From the NCBI GenBank assembly GCA_018816605.1, contig JAHIVS010000471.1:1-17114 (forward strand): a DNA stretch of 17,114 nt, in the 5' to 3' direction. Below are positions 1-6,418 of this stretch, piece by piece. The translations under genes and the position numbers were made by a program. The notes under the pieces are model-generated. The model was not told the origin of the DNA, did not search any database, and saw only the letters and a program-made list of their open reading frames with translations. Every line of letters begins with the position of its first letter. Position 1 is the stretch's first letter. This stretch comes from Pseudomonadota bacterium. GTDB lineage: Bacteria; Desulfobacterota; Desulfobacteria; Desulfobacterales; Desulfobacteraceae.

Positions 1-465
1 CATTATTCCCAGCTCACCTATGGATTGTTCGGATCATTTTTCAATACACCGGCCTGTCGCAGACAGGAAGCACAGGTAGAAGAAAATTCCTATCGTCTTC
101 TGGAATTGTTCGACATCAAACACCATGCAAACCAGATGGTGACCAACCTGTCCTATGGCGCCCAGCGGAGGGTTGAAATGGCAAGGGCCATGGCCACTAA
201 CCCCAAGGTGCTCTTTCTGGATGAACCCACTGCCGGCATGACCCCGGATGAACTGGTTCAGATGATAAAAATCATCCGCCAGGTGCACAAGGATTTCAAG
301 GTGGCCATTTTTTTGATCGAACATAGGATGAAATTTGTCATGGACCTGTGCCAATATATCCAGACCCTGGTCTTTGGAGAAATCATAGCCCAGGGCCCAC
401 CGGAACAAATTCAGAACAACCCGGATGTGATAGAAGCCTATCTGGGCAAGGAGGATTTGAGCTGA
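1..465 (+). CDS. livG: Branched-chain amino acid ABC transporter ATP-binding protein LivG (3' part)
   Basis: This is the C-terminal part of a cytoplasmic ABC ATPase that, with LivF, powers a LIV-type branched-chain amino acid importer. The reading frame is open from the first base, so the 5' end, including Walker A, lies outside the window. Visible are the ABC signature LSYGAQRR (nt 148-171), Walker B LFLDEP, the D-loop region TAGMTPDE and the H-loop LIEHRM. The end (IIAQGPPEQIQNNPDVIEAYLGKE) is typical of LivG. The signature has Ala where most LivG proteins, as I recall them, have Gln or Glu (LSYGQQRR), and the H-loop reads EHR rather than the usual EHD. The stop codon overlaps the livF start (TGATG), so the two are translationally coupled. 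The permease and binding-protein genes are expected upstream. LivG is preferred over other ABC ATPases because of the adjacent livF and the C-terminal motif. Confidence 0.9.
   Translation, partial: HYSQLTYGLFGSFFNTPACRRQEAQVEENSYRLLELFDIKHHANQMVTNLSYGAQRRVEMARAMATNPKVLFLDEPTAGMTPDELVQMIKIIRQVHKDFKVAIFLIEHRMKFVMDLCQYIQTLVFGEIIAQGPPEQIQNNPDVIEAYLGKEDLS
448..454 (+). promoter_or_regulatory. Ribosome binding site of livF
   Basis: AAGGAGG lies 10 nt before the ATG at 465, inside the end of livG. It fixes the livF start at 465 rather than at the upstream in-frame codons that would overlap livG much further. Confidence 0.75.
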
Positions 466-1178
466 TGCAATTACGTGTTGAAAATCTAAAGGTGTCCTAT
501 GGAAATATAAAAGCGCTCCACGGCATCAGTTTTTCCGTTAAAGCCGGTGAAATTTTAACCATCATCGGCGCCAATGGCGCCGGCAAGAGCACCACATTAC
601 GGGCCATTTCACGCATGGTTCCGGCGGATCCAAAATCGGTTCTGGAATTTGAGGGAAAAAATATTCTCAAATACAGTGCAGACCGCGTTGTATCGCGACT
701 GGGGATCTCCCATGTACCCGAAGGCCGGCGAATCTTCGGCAACCTGACCGTCACTGAAAACCTGACCCTTGCCTGTTTTGCAAGAAAGGACAGGGAGCAG
801 ATTGGAAAGGATAAAAAATGGGTTTTTGATCTTTTCAACCGCCTGGAAGAAAGAAAAGACCAGCTAGCCGGCACCCTTTCCGGCGGAGAGCAGCAAATGC
901 TGGCCGTGGGCCGTGCCTTTATGTCGGGACGAAAGATCATGCTTCTGGACGAACCTTCCATGGGCCTTGCGCCCCTGCTCATGCTGGACATGTTTAAAGC
1001 GTTGAAGGAAATCAACAAGCATGGGACCACCATCCTTTTGGTGGAACAGAATGCCAGGCTTGCCCTGAAATTTGCCCAGAGAGGATATGTGATTGAAAAC
1101 GGATCCCTTGTCCTTGAAGGGCCGTCGGAAGACCTGCTCACCAACCCGGAAGTCAAAAAAGCCTACCTGGGCGCCTAA
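465..1178 (+). CDS. livF: Branched-chain amino acid ABC transporter ATP-binding protein LivF
   Basis: LivF is the second ATPase of the LIV-type importer. The chosen start at 465 gives 237 aa, the normal family length, beginning MQLRVENLKVSYG. Walker A is GANGAGKST (residues 35-43), the Q-loop region is followed by HVPEGRRIF (83-91), the signature is LSGGEQQM (138-145), and Walker B is IMLLDEP (158-164). The switch motif is LLVEQNA, with Gln in place of His, which is normal for LivF. The SMGLAP and VEQNA motifs distinguish it from LivG. It overlaps livG by one base and is followed by a large palindrome that may end the transcript. The substrate could be leucine, isoleucine, valine or another small amide or amino acid. 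The ATPases do not reveal which. Confidence 0.95.
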   Translation: MQLRVENLKVSYGNIKALHGISFSVKAGEILTIIGANGAGKSTTLRAISRMVPADPKSVLEFEGKNILKYSADRVVSRLGISHVPEGRRIFGNLTVTENLTLACFARKDREQIGKDKKWVFDLFNRLEERKDQLAGTLSGGEQQMLAVGRAFMSGRKIMLLDEPSMGLAPLLMLDMFKALKEINKHGTTILLVEQNARLALKFAQRGYVIENGSLVLEGPSEDLLTNPEVKKAYLGA

Positions 1179-1183
1179 ATAAA

Positions 1184-1245
1184 TGGGGTCAGGCTTTCGT
1201 TATTGGCATATTCATGAATACGCCAATAACGAAAGCCTGACCCCA
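1184..1245. repeat. 62-bp near-perfect palindrome between convergent livF and malY
   Basis: The arms 1185-1207 and 1222-1244 are perfect 23-bp reverse complements, beginning GGGGTCAGGC and ending GCCTGACCCC. One more outer pair (T1184/A1245) and five inner pairs (1209-1213 with 1216-1220) extend it, leaving one mismatch (A1208/C1221) and a 2-nt tip. It fills nearly all of the 83-bp gap between the livF and malY stop codons. A run of five T (1248-1252) follows on the + strand, so it could act as a terminator, but the stem is much longer than a normal intrinsic terminator. GGGGTCAGG-ended palindromes remind me of REP/RAYT-associated repeats in deltaproteobacterial genomes. That is recall, not a search result. 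No target-site duplication is visible. Confidence 0.85.
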
Positions 1246-1261
1246 GGTTTTTACCAACTCT

Positions 1262-2467
1262 TTATTTTGTAAACCCTGCCACCACCGCTTTTACTGCCTT
1301 TTGCAAAACTGCCCTTGGACAGGCAATGTTGAACCGTTCAAAACCGGCGCCATTCTTTCCAAACCAGTCTCCGTGATCCAGGGCCAATCCGGCCTTCTCC
1401 TCTATTACCTGAATAATTTTTCCAGGGGAGAGGCCAAGGGGTCTGAAATCCACCCAGGCCAGATAGGTTCCCTCAAGGTCAAAGACCTTCACCCCCGGCA
1501 ATTGACCTTCAAGGGTTGTTTTCAGATAGTTGAAATTGTCATACAGGTACACGAGCAGATCGTTAAGCCAGGGTTCTGCCCCGTTATAGGCAGCTTGGGT
1601 GGCAATGGCTCCGAACAGACTGCCACTGCCCCGGGGACCCACTCCCAGGGTTTCAAAATAAATGGAAACCTCATTTCGAATCCGGTCATTGGGGATGATC
1701 AGGCTTGACTGCTGGAGCCCTGCCAGATTAAAGGTCTTGCTGGCTGCATTTGCGGCAATGGAATGCTGGGCAAATTCATGGGAAATATTCTGGAAACAAA
1801 TGTGCTTAAAGCCCGGCATGATAAGATCACAATGAATTTCATCGGCAAAGACCAATACATTGTTTTCAAGACAGATATTTCCGAATTGCTTTAATTCCTC
1901 CAGGCTCCATACTCTTCCCACCGGATTGTGGGGACTGCAGAGGACGGCAAGTTTCACCCGGGGATCTGCCGCTTTTTTGGCCAGATCATCAAAATCCATG
2001 CGATAGCAGCCCCCGTCTATTTTCAACGGGTTTTCCAGAACCTGACGGCCATTGGTTACAATGGATTGGGCAAAGGGATAATAAACCGGGGTTTGAATCA
2101 AAACCTTGTCCCCCGGACTTGTGAACCGCTGGATCAGATAGTTGGTGACCGGTACGATTCCCGGGCTTGTGAGGATCCAGTCGCCGTCTATATCCCATTG
2201 GTGCCGTCGCTGATACCAGGATATCAAGGCTTGGTTATATCCGGGGTCCAGGATAGAGTATCCATAAATCTGATGGGCCAGGCGCTCTTCCATGGCCTTG
2301 CGAACCACCCGGGGAGATAAAAAATCCATGTCGGCCACCCACAGGGGCAACAGGTTTTCCCGTCCCGGGCCAAATTTTATCTTTAATACACTGGGTTCCC
2401 ATTTCATGGATCCGGTATTGCTTCTGTCAATTATCGCGTCAAAATCCCAGTCTTGTTTCAATCCCAT
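1262..2467 (-). CDS. MalY/PatB-type PLP-dependent C-S lyase (cystathionine beta-lyase family)
   Basis: This 401-aa protein is a fold-type I aminotransferase of the MalY/PatB family. Such enzymes cleave the C-S bond of cystathionine, cysteine or related thiols to pyruvate, ammonia and a thiol. The PLP lysine is K244 in SKTFNLAG. Other hallmarks are PLWVADMDF (41-49), YGYS (68-71), the SPHNPVGRVW stretch (178-187) and FADEIHCDL (207-215). The length fits the family (about 390 aa). An AGGGA ribosome site (2475-2479) lies 7 nt before the ATG. The gene follows lpd on the same strand after 123 bp containing an 18-bp palindrome, so it may have its own promoter. The family is clear. The physiological substrate (methionine synthesis, cysteine desulfhydration or a true aminotransfer) is not, and no gene symbol is assigned. 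Confidence 0.9.
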   Translation of the reverse strand: MGLKQDWDFDAIIDRSNTGSMKWEPSVLKIKFGPGRENLLPLWVADMDFLSPRVVRKAMEERLAHQIYGYSILDPGYNQALISWYQRRHQWDIDGDWILTSPGIVPVTNYLIQRFTSPGDKVLIQTPVYYPFAQSIVTNGRQVLENPLKIDGGCYRMDFDDLAKKAADPRVKLAVLCSPHNPVGRVWSLEELKQFGNICLENNVLVFADEIHCDLIMPGFKHICFQNISHEFAQHSIAANAASKTFNLAGLQQSSLIIPNDRIRNEVSIYFETLGVGPRGSGSLFGAIATQAAYNGAEPWLNDLLVYLYDNFNYLKTTLEGQLPGVKVFDLEGTYLAWVDFRPLGLSPGKIIQVIEEKAGLALDHGDWFGKNGAGFERFNIACPRAVLQKAVKAVVAGFTK

Positions 2468-2521
2468 TTCTTTTTCCCTGTTTTTGAATGAACATCATGT
2501 TTCTCGGGCCTAAGCCGTTAA

Positions 2522-2539
2522 TCATAAACTAGTTTATGA
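2522..2539. promoter_or_regulatory. 18-bp perfect palindrome, candidate operator upstream of malY
   Basis: TCATAAACTAGTTTATGA is self-complementary over all 18 bases. It sits 55-72 bp upstream of the malY start codon, within the lpd-malY gap. On the minus strand no T-tract follows, so it is unlikely to be a terminator for lpd. A TATGAT hexamer overlapping its malY-proximal half could serve as a -10 box, but no convincing -35 is seen. Binding by a dimeric regulator is inferred. Confidence 0.45.
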
Positions 2540-2590
2540 CGTTTTGGAAGAGAGCGGCAATCCAGTTCATGTTTTTTTCCCAGGTGCCGA

Positions 2591-4036
2591 TCAGCCGTGC
2601 AGGGGTATCCCACTTACCTTTAATGCCACCTCCCCCATGATTTCTGCCAAAGTGGGATGGGCATGGATGGTATGGGCGATTTCTGCTGCAGTCATCCCTT
2701 TTTCAATGGCCAGGGTGGCTTCTGCAATGAGGTCCGTGGCATGGGGTCCGATCAAATGGACGCCCAGCACTTTACCGGTTTTCTTTTCAATGATCATCTT
2801 TGCCTCTCCTGCAATCTCATCAATGACCTGGGCTTTTCCCAGTACCCTGAAGTTGACGCTGGCTGTTTCCACTTCAACCCCCCTGGCGTTTGCCTCATTT
2901 TCGCTCAGGCCCACCGTGCCGATCTCCGGCATGGTGAAGATGGCACCCGGCACCACTTCATAGGCCATAATTGATTTAGGGTCTGTCGTCTGCTTCATGG
3001 CGTTTTCTGCGGCCACAAGGCCTTCATGGGAGGCCACATGGGCCAGCATTATCTTGTCAGGTCCCAGGATATCCCCAATGGCATAGACGTTTTCCACACA
3101 GGTTTCCATGTATTCGTTCACCGGTATCCAGCCCGGGCCCCGGGGTATCAGGCCGATGTTTTCAAGACCAAGCCCTTCTGAAAGCGGGGTCCTGCCGATG
3201 CAGACCGCCATGACCTGGGACGCTAGCTTGTCGGTCTTCATTGGTTGGGGCCTGGGGTTATCCGTAAAGGGACTGGGGGCAAGAAAAATTTCTACCCCGC
3301 TTTTTGTTGTATCGGCCCGGGTGACAATGGTATCACAGAAAACTTTAATTTTACGCTTTTTCATTTCCCTTAAAAGCTGCTTTGAGCAGGCTTCATCCAC
3401 GGAGGGCAGGGGTAAAAGCCTTGACATGGCTTCAACAACGGTCACAGCACACCCCAAAGCTGAAAAAATAAATGCAAACTCGCATCCGATCACACCCCCG
3501 CCCACAATGGTCATGGATTCGGGTATCTGCTCCAGAGCCAGGATATCATTGGAAGACAAAATTTTTTGATGGTCAAAGGGAAATTCAGGAACGTCCATGG
3601 GTTTGGTGCCCACGGCAATGATCAGCCGGTCAAACCCAAGATCTGTTTTTTGTCCGTCCGGCCCCGTCACTTCAACCAGATTCTTTGATCGGATCACCCC
3701 ACAGCCCGTTTGAACACGAACGCCCCGGCTTTGCAGCAATGCGGCAATTCCCTTCCGCTGGCTTTCAAGAACGCTTTTTTTACGGGCCATGATGGCTTTC
3801 ATATCCGGTAAAATTTGGCCGTCAATTTGAATACCAAATTTGCCAGCTTCCAGGCATTTTAAAAACAGGTCTGCGGAATTTTTCATGATCTTGGACGGAA
3901 TACACCCCCAATTGAGACAGGTGCCGCCCAGGTTTTCCCGTTCGATGAGTGTAACCTGACCCCCAAGGGCAGCACCCCGCAATGCGGCGATATATCCCCC
4001 GGGCCCTGCGCCGATGATGACAATTTTTTCCGACAT
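2591..4036 (-). CDS. lpdA: Dihydrolipoyl dehydrogenase (glycine cleavage L-protein / E3)
   Basis: This flavoprotein reoxidises the dihydrolipoyl arm of GcvH, or of 2-oxoacid dehydrogenase E2 proteins, with NAD+. At 481 aa it has the normal family length. The FAD-binding motif is GAGPGG (residues 9-14), the redox disulfide is C40/C45 in GGTCLNWGCIP, the NAD-binding motif is VGGGVIGCEFA, and the second FAD motif is YAIGDI. The catalytic His-Glu pair is H460/E465 in HPTLAEIMGE. AGGAGG (4041-4046) precedes the ATG by 4 nt. It is transcribed divergently from the Lrp-gcv operon across a shared control region, so glycine cleavage is its most likely role. No E1 or E2 subunit gene is nearby. It could still serve other lipoyl complexes in the cell. 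Confidence 0.95.
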   Translation of the reverse strand: MSEKIVIIGAGPGGYIAALRGAALGGQVTLIERENLGGTCLNWGCIPSKIMKNSADLFLKCLEAGKFGIQIDGQILPDMKAIMARKKSVLESQRKGIAALLQSRGVRVQTGCGVIRSKNLVEVTGPDGQKTDLGFDRLIIAVGTKPMDVPEFPFDHQKILSSNDILALEQIPESMTIVGGGVIGCEFAFIFSALGCAVTVVEAMSRLLPLPSVDEACSKQLLREMKKRKIKVFCDTIVTRADTTKSGVEIFLAPSPFTDNPRPQPMKTDKLASQVMAVCIGRTPLSEGLGLENIGLIPRGPGWIPVNEYMETCVENVYAIGDILGPDKIMLAHVASHEGLVAAENAMKQTTDPKSIMAYEVVPGAIFTMPEIGTVGLSENEANARGVEVETASVNFRVLGKAQVIDEIAGEAKMIIEKKTGKVLGVHLIGPHATDLIAEATLAIEKGMTAAEIAHTIHAHPTLAEIMGEVALKVSGIPLHG

Positions 4037-4062
4037 GATTCCTCCTGTCTATTTAGATCCAG

Positions 4063-4068
4063 ATTATA
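4063..4068 (-). promoter_or_regulatory. Candidate -10 box for lpd
   Basis: On the minus strand this reads TATAAT, a perfect -10 hexamer, ending 26 nt upstream of the lpd start codon. No good -35 hexamer is found 16-18 bp further upstream, so it may depend on an activator, or the match may be chance in AT-rich DNA. Confidence 0.4.
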
Positions 4069-4150
4069 ACTTAAAATACCAATTTATTACGAAATGATTT
4101 CACAGTATAAATGATTTTCATTAATTTATTAAAACAAAATTTGTTATTCC

Positions 4151-4171
4151 ATAAATTTTCTTAAAATTTAT
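4151..4171. promoter_or_regulatory. Inverted repeat next to the gcv promoter, candidate Lrp/AsnC-family operator
   Basis: Two 9-bp arms, ATAAATTTT (4151-4159) and AAAATTTAT (4163-4171), are perfect reverse complements separated by CTT. The repeat ends one base before a consensus -35 (TTGACA, 4172-4177) that faces the regulator and gcv genes. AT-rich imperfect palindromes are usual targets of Lrp/AsnC proteins, and the first gene of the operon encodes one, so autoregulation is a reasonable inference. The region is very AT-rich, which raises the chance of fortuitous symmetry. Confidence 0.45.
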
Positions 4172-4200
4172 TTGACATTATCATTGTCGTACAGTAGTTA
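4172..4200 (+). promoter_or_regulatory. Candidate promoter of the Lrp-gcv-lip operon
   Basis: A consensus -35, TTGACA (4172-4177), is followed after 17 bp by TAGTTA (4195-4200), a poor -10. The start of transcription would fall near 4207, about 50 nt before the regulator's ATG. The strong -35 with a weak -10 suggests regulation, but the assignment is by eye only. Confidence 0.4.
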
Positions 4201-4258
4201 TCAAGAGAATTAAATAAAATTTGTGCTCATTCATTTTTTCAACCCAAAAAGAGGCAAA

Positions 4259-4702
4259 ATGAAAATCGATAAAACCAATATTGATATTATCAGGGAGCTA
4301 AAAGAAGGGAAAAAATCCTTTAAAAAGATTGCTGACAAACTGGCCATTACCGAAAACACTGTCAGATCAAGGGTCAACAAGCTCCAGGAGGAAGGGGTAT
4401 TGGAGATCTGCGGGCTGGTTGATCCGGCCACCCTGCCCGGCCATCGGGTTGTTATCATCGGAATCAAGCTGGCTGAAATGAATCTGGTTGAAAAAGGGGA
4501 AGAGATAAGCAAACTCAAAGGGGTTATTTCAACATCTGTTGTGACGGGCCGGTATGACCTTGTTGTGATGGTTCTGTTTAAAAGAGGCTTTGGACTATTG
4601 GAATTTTATACGGAGGAAATATCCAAGGTAAAAGGCGTCAGTTCTGTTGAGACATTTGTTGTATACAAATCCTATAATTTAAAAGTTCCCTATATTTTTT
4701 AA
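4259..4702 (+). CDS. Lrp/AsnC-family transcriptional regulator
   Basis: This is a 147-aa regulator of the feast/famine family. The N-terminal AsnC-type helix-turn-helix covers about residues 3-50 (ADKLAITENTVRSRVNKLQEEGVL). The RAM ligand-binding domain follows, with the hallmark VVTGRYDLVVMVL and the ending SSVETFVVYKSYN. Family members form octamer-like assemblies and bind amino acids. The ATG at 4259 is preferred over an in-frame GTG at 4223 because GAGG (4251-4254) precedes it and the family alignment begins there. The upstream option would add 12 residues with no obvious homology. It is the first gene of the glycine cleavage operon, 27 bp before gcvT, so sensing glycine or a related amino acid is likely but inferred. 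The protein should also control the divergent lpd if it binds the shared intergenic region. Confidence 0.9.
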   Translation: MKIDKTNIDIIRELKEGKKSFKKIADKLAITENTVRSRVNKLQEEGVLEICGLVDPATLPGHRVVIIGIKLAEMNLVEKGEEISKLKGVISTSVVTGRYDLVVMVLFKRGFGLLEFYTEEISKVKGVSSVETFVVYKSYNLKVPYIF

Positions 4703-4729
4703 ACCGCTATAGCATAAAGGGCTGCTGTC

Positions 4730-5992
4730 ATGAACACCCAATTGAAGACCACTTCTTTACATCAATGGCACACAGATTCCGGTGCGAACATGGCTGATTT
4801 CGGAGGGTTTGACATGCCGTTATGGTATGAAACCGGGGTCAAAAATGAGCATCTGGCCGTCTTAAAATCAGCCGGTATCTTTGATACCAGCCACATGGCC
4901 TGTATCTTTGTGGGGGGAAAGGATGCTTTTGCCCTGCTCAATTATTGCTTTACCCGGCAGCTTTCTTCTCTGGTGCCCGGCCGGTGTGTCTATGGTGCTT
5001 TTCTGGACAAAAAAGGCTGCTGCATTGACGATGCCATTGTTTACAAGTTCAGCGGCACACGGTTCCTGGTCTGTGTGAATGCGGGAATGGGCGGTGTCAT
5101 TGCAAAGCATCTTGAAAGTCAATCAAAGGCAATGGACCTTGAGATTTCAGATTTGTCGGGCAAGGTTGCCAAGATGGACATCCAGGGGAAAAATTCTGCA
5201 AAAATTTTGTCACGCCTCCTTAAGAACCCAGATCTTGTTTTTGGTAAAATGCCCTATTTTTCATTCAAAGGATCCTTATCCCATGGGGTGCTTTCCGAAG
5301 GGACAAACCAGGAGGAGGTCACCCTCCTGGATGGCACGCCAATTCTATTGTCCAGGTCCGGGTATACCGGAGAGTTCGGGTTTGAAATCTTTCTGGATCC
5401 TGCCGCCATTCTCTCCTTGTGGAAGGATACCCTTATTGCCGGAGCCCCTTTTGGAATAACGGCCTGCGGCCTGGGTGCCAGGGACTCTTTGAGAACCGGT
5501 GCCTGCCTGCCCCTGTCCCACCAGGATATCGGTCCCTGGAAATTTTCCAACCATCCCTGGGAGTTTGCCCTGCCCTACACGCTTGACAATAAAGGGTTTT
5601 CCAAGGATTTTCTCGGTGCAAAGGCCCTGGCACCTGACAAAGACGACAAATTTATTTACCCTTTTGTGGGTCAGACCTTGAGAAAAGTCACGGCCGGCGA
5701 TGCGACCCGGGTGCTGGATGAAACACAAGAAAACATCGGCAGGGTACTGACCTGTGCCACGGACATGGGTATAGGCTTGCTTGGCGATAAAATCATCAGC
5801 ATCAATACTCCGGGCCTGCCCCTGGATCTGAAAATAACAGGAATTAGCTGCGGATTTGTAATGGTTTCAAAGCCACTTGAACCGGGTTCAAAGCTTACCC
5901 TTAATGAAGGCAAGCGATCAATTGATGTGACCGTGGCAACGGACATACGACCGGACCGAACGGCAAGAATGAAACTGGATAATTTTATTTAA
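4730..5992 (+). CDS. gcvT: Glycine cleavage T-protein, aminomethyltransferase (divergent)
   Basis: GcvT transfers the methylene group from aminomethyl-lipoyl GcvH to tetrahydrofolate and releases ammonia. Recognisable family blocks are ADFGGFDMPLWY (22-33), FDTSHMACI (51-59), CIDDAIVY (98-105, with the folate-contacting Asp region), VNAG (116-119), SGYTGEFGFEIF (210-221), LGARDSLR (248-255) and FLGAKAL (294-300). At 420 aa it is about 50 aa longer than usual GcvT, mainly in the C-terminal third. The normally conserved LR-x-EAG motif reads LRTGAC, with Gly257 in place of Glu. AAAGGG (4716-4721) lies 8 nt before the ATG. Its position between the regulator and gcvH supports a GcvT role, and no other T-protein gene is present here. 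A specialised GcvT-like folate protein is the alternative. Confidence 0.87.
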   Translation: MNTQLKTTSLHQWHTDSGANMADFGGFDMPLWYETGVKNEHLAVLKSAGIFDTSHMACIFVGGKDAFALLNYCFTRQLSSLVPGRCVYGAFLDKKGCCIDDAIVYKFSGTRFLVCVNAGMGGVIAKHLESQSKAMDLEISDLSGKVAKMDIQGKNSAKILSRLLKNPDLVFGKMPYFSFKGSLSHGVLSEGTNQEEVTLLDGTPILLSRSGYTGEFGFEIFLDPAAILSLWKDTLIAGAPFGITACGLGARDSLRTGACLPLSHQDIGPWKFSNHPWEFALPYTLDNKGFSKDFLGAKALAPDKDDKFIYPFVGQTLRKVTAGDATRVLDETQENIGRVLTCATDMGIGLLGDKIISINTPGLPLDLKITGISCGFVMVSKPLEPGSKLTLNEGKRSIDVTVATDIRPDRTARMKLDNFI

Positions 5993-6014
5993 ATTCACTT
6001 AAAAGGAGGGGGTT

Positions 6015-6413
6015 ATGAAAGAAATTAGCGATCTGAATTTTTCTGAAAATGTCAAATATACCAAAGACCATGAATGGGCAAAATTAAGCAAAGACATTGT
6101 GACCATCGGCCTGAGCGATTATGCCCAGGACCAGCTGGGAGAAATCGTCTTTGTTGAACTGCCCGAGGTGGGGGATATTTTTACAAAGGGAGATGAATTT
6201 GGCAGTGTGGAATCGGTCAAGGCAGTATCAGAGGTTTATCTGCCGGTTTCAGGGGAGGTGGTTGAAATCAACGCCGCCCTTGAAGACAACCCGGAACTTG
6301 TCAATGAGGATTGCTATGAAGGCGGCTGGCTCATTCGCTTGAAACCCGATGATTTATCGGAACTGGACGACTTAATGGACAAGGCAGCATACCTTGATAT
6401 GCTGAAAGGATAA
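6015..6413 (+). CDS. gcvH: Glycine cleavage H-protein (lipoyl carrier)
   Basis: GcvH is the small lipoylated protein that shuttles the aminomethyl group and electrons between the P, T and L proteins. At 132 aa it has the family length. It starts with the usual YTKDHEWAKL and then IGLSDYAQDQLGEIVFVELPEVG. The lipoyl-accepting lysine is K69 in GSVESVKAVSEVYLP. The C-terminus holds the conserved NEDCYEGGWLIRLKP. A strong AAAAGGAGGGGG ribosome site precedes the ATG, fitting the high amount of H-protein usually needed relative to its partners. It lies 22 bp after gcvT and 5 bp before gcvPA. The lipB and lipA genes at the end of the operon would supply its lipoyl group. Confidence 0.97.
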   Translation: MKEISDLNFSENVKYTKDHEWAKLSKDIVTIGLSDYAQDQLGEIVFVELPEVGDIFTKGDEFGSVESVKAVSEVYLPVSGEVVEINAALEDNPELVNEDCYEGGWLIRLKPDDLSELDDLMDKAAYLDMLKG

Positions 6414-6418
6414 ATGCC

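Noticed and set aside
497..1156. A 219-codon open frame on the - strand
   Set aside because: It is antisense to livF with complete ABC motifs, and its serine/arginine-rich translation looks like a shadow.
2507..2516. Small inverted repeat GGC-CTAA-GCC upstream of malY
   Set aside because: Three-bp arms are expected by chance and there is no supporting context.
4037..4258. Possible glycine riboswitch before the gcv operon
   Set aside because: The 222-bp region is AT-rich and I see no GGA-containing conserved cores or paired aptamer helices. The expected leader after the likely promoter is only about 50 nt.
4223..4258. Longer Lrp/AsnC protein starting at GTG 4223
   Set aside because: The extra 12 residues have no family counterpart and no ribosome site precedes the GTG, while the ATG at 4259 has GAGG upstream.
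5308..5330. Hairpin-like inverted repeat CCAGGAGG...CCTCCTGG with an internal AGGAGGAGG
   Set aside because: It lies in mid-gcvT coding sequence (encoding NQEEVTLLDG) with no suitable start codon after the GGAGG and no T-tract, so codon content explains it.
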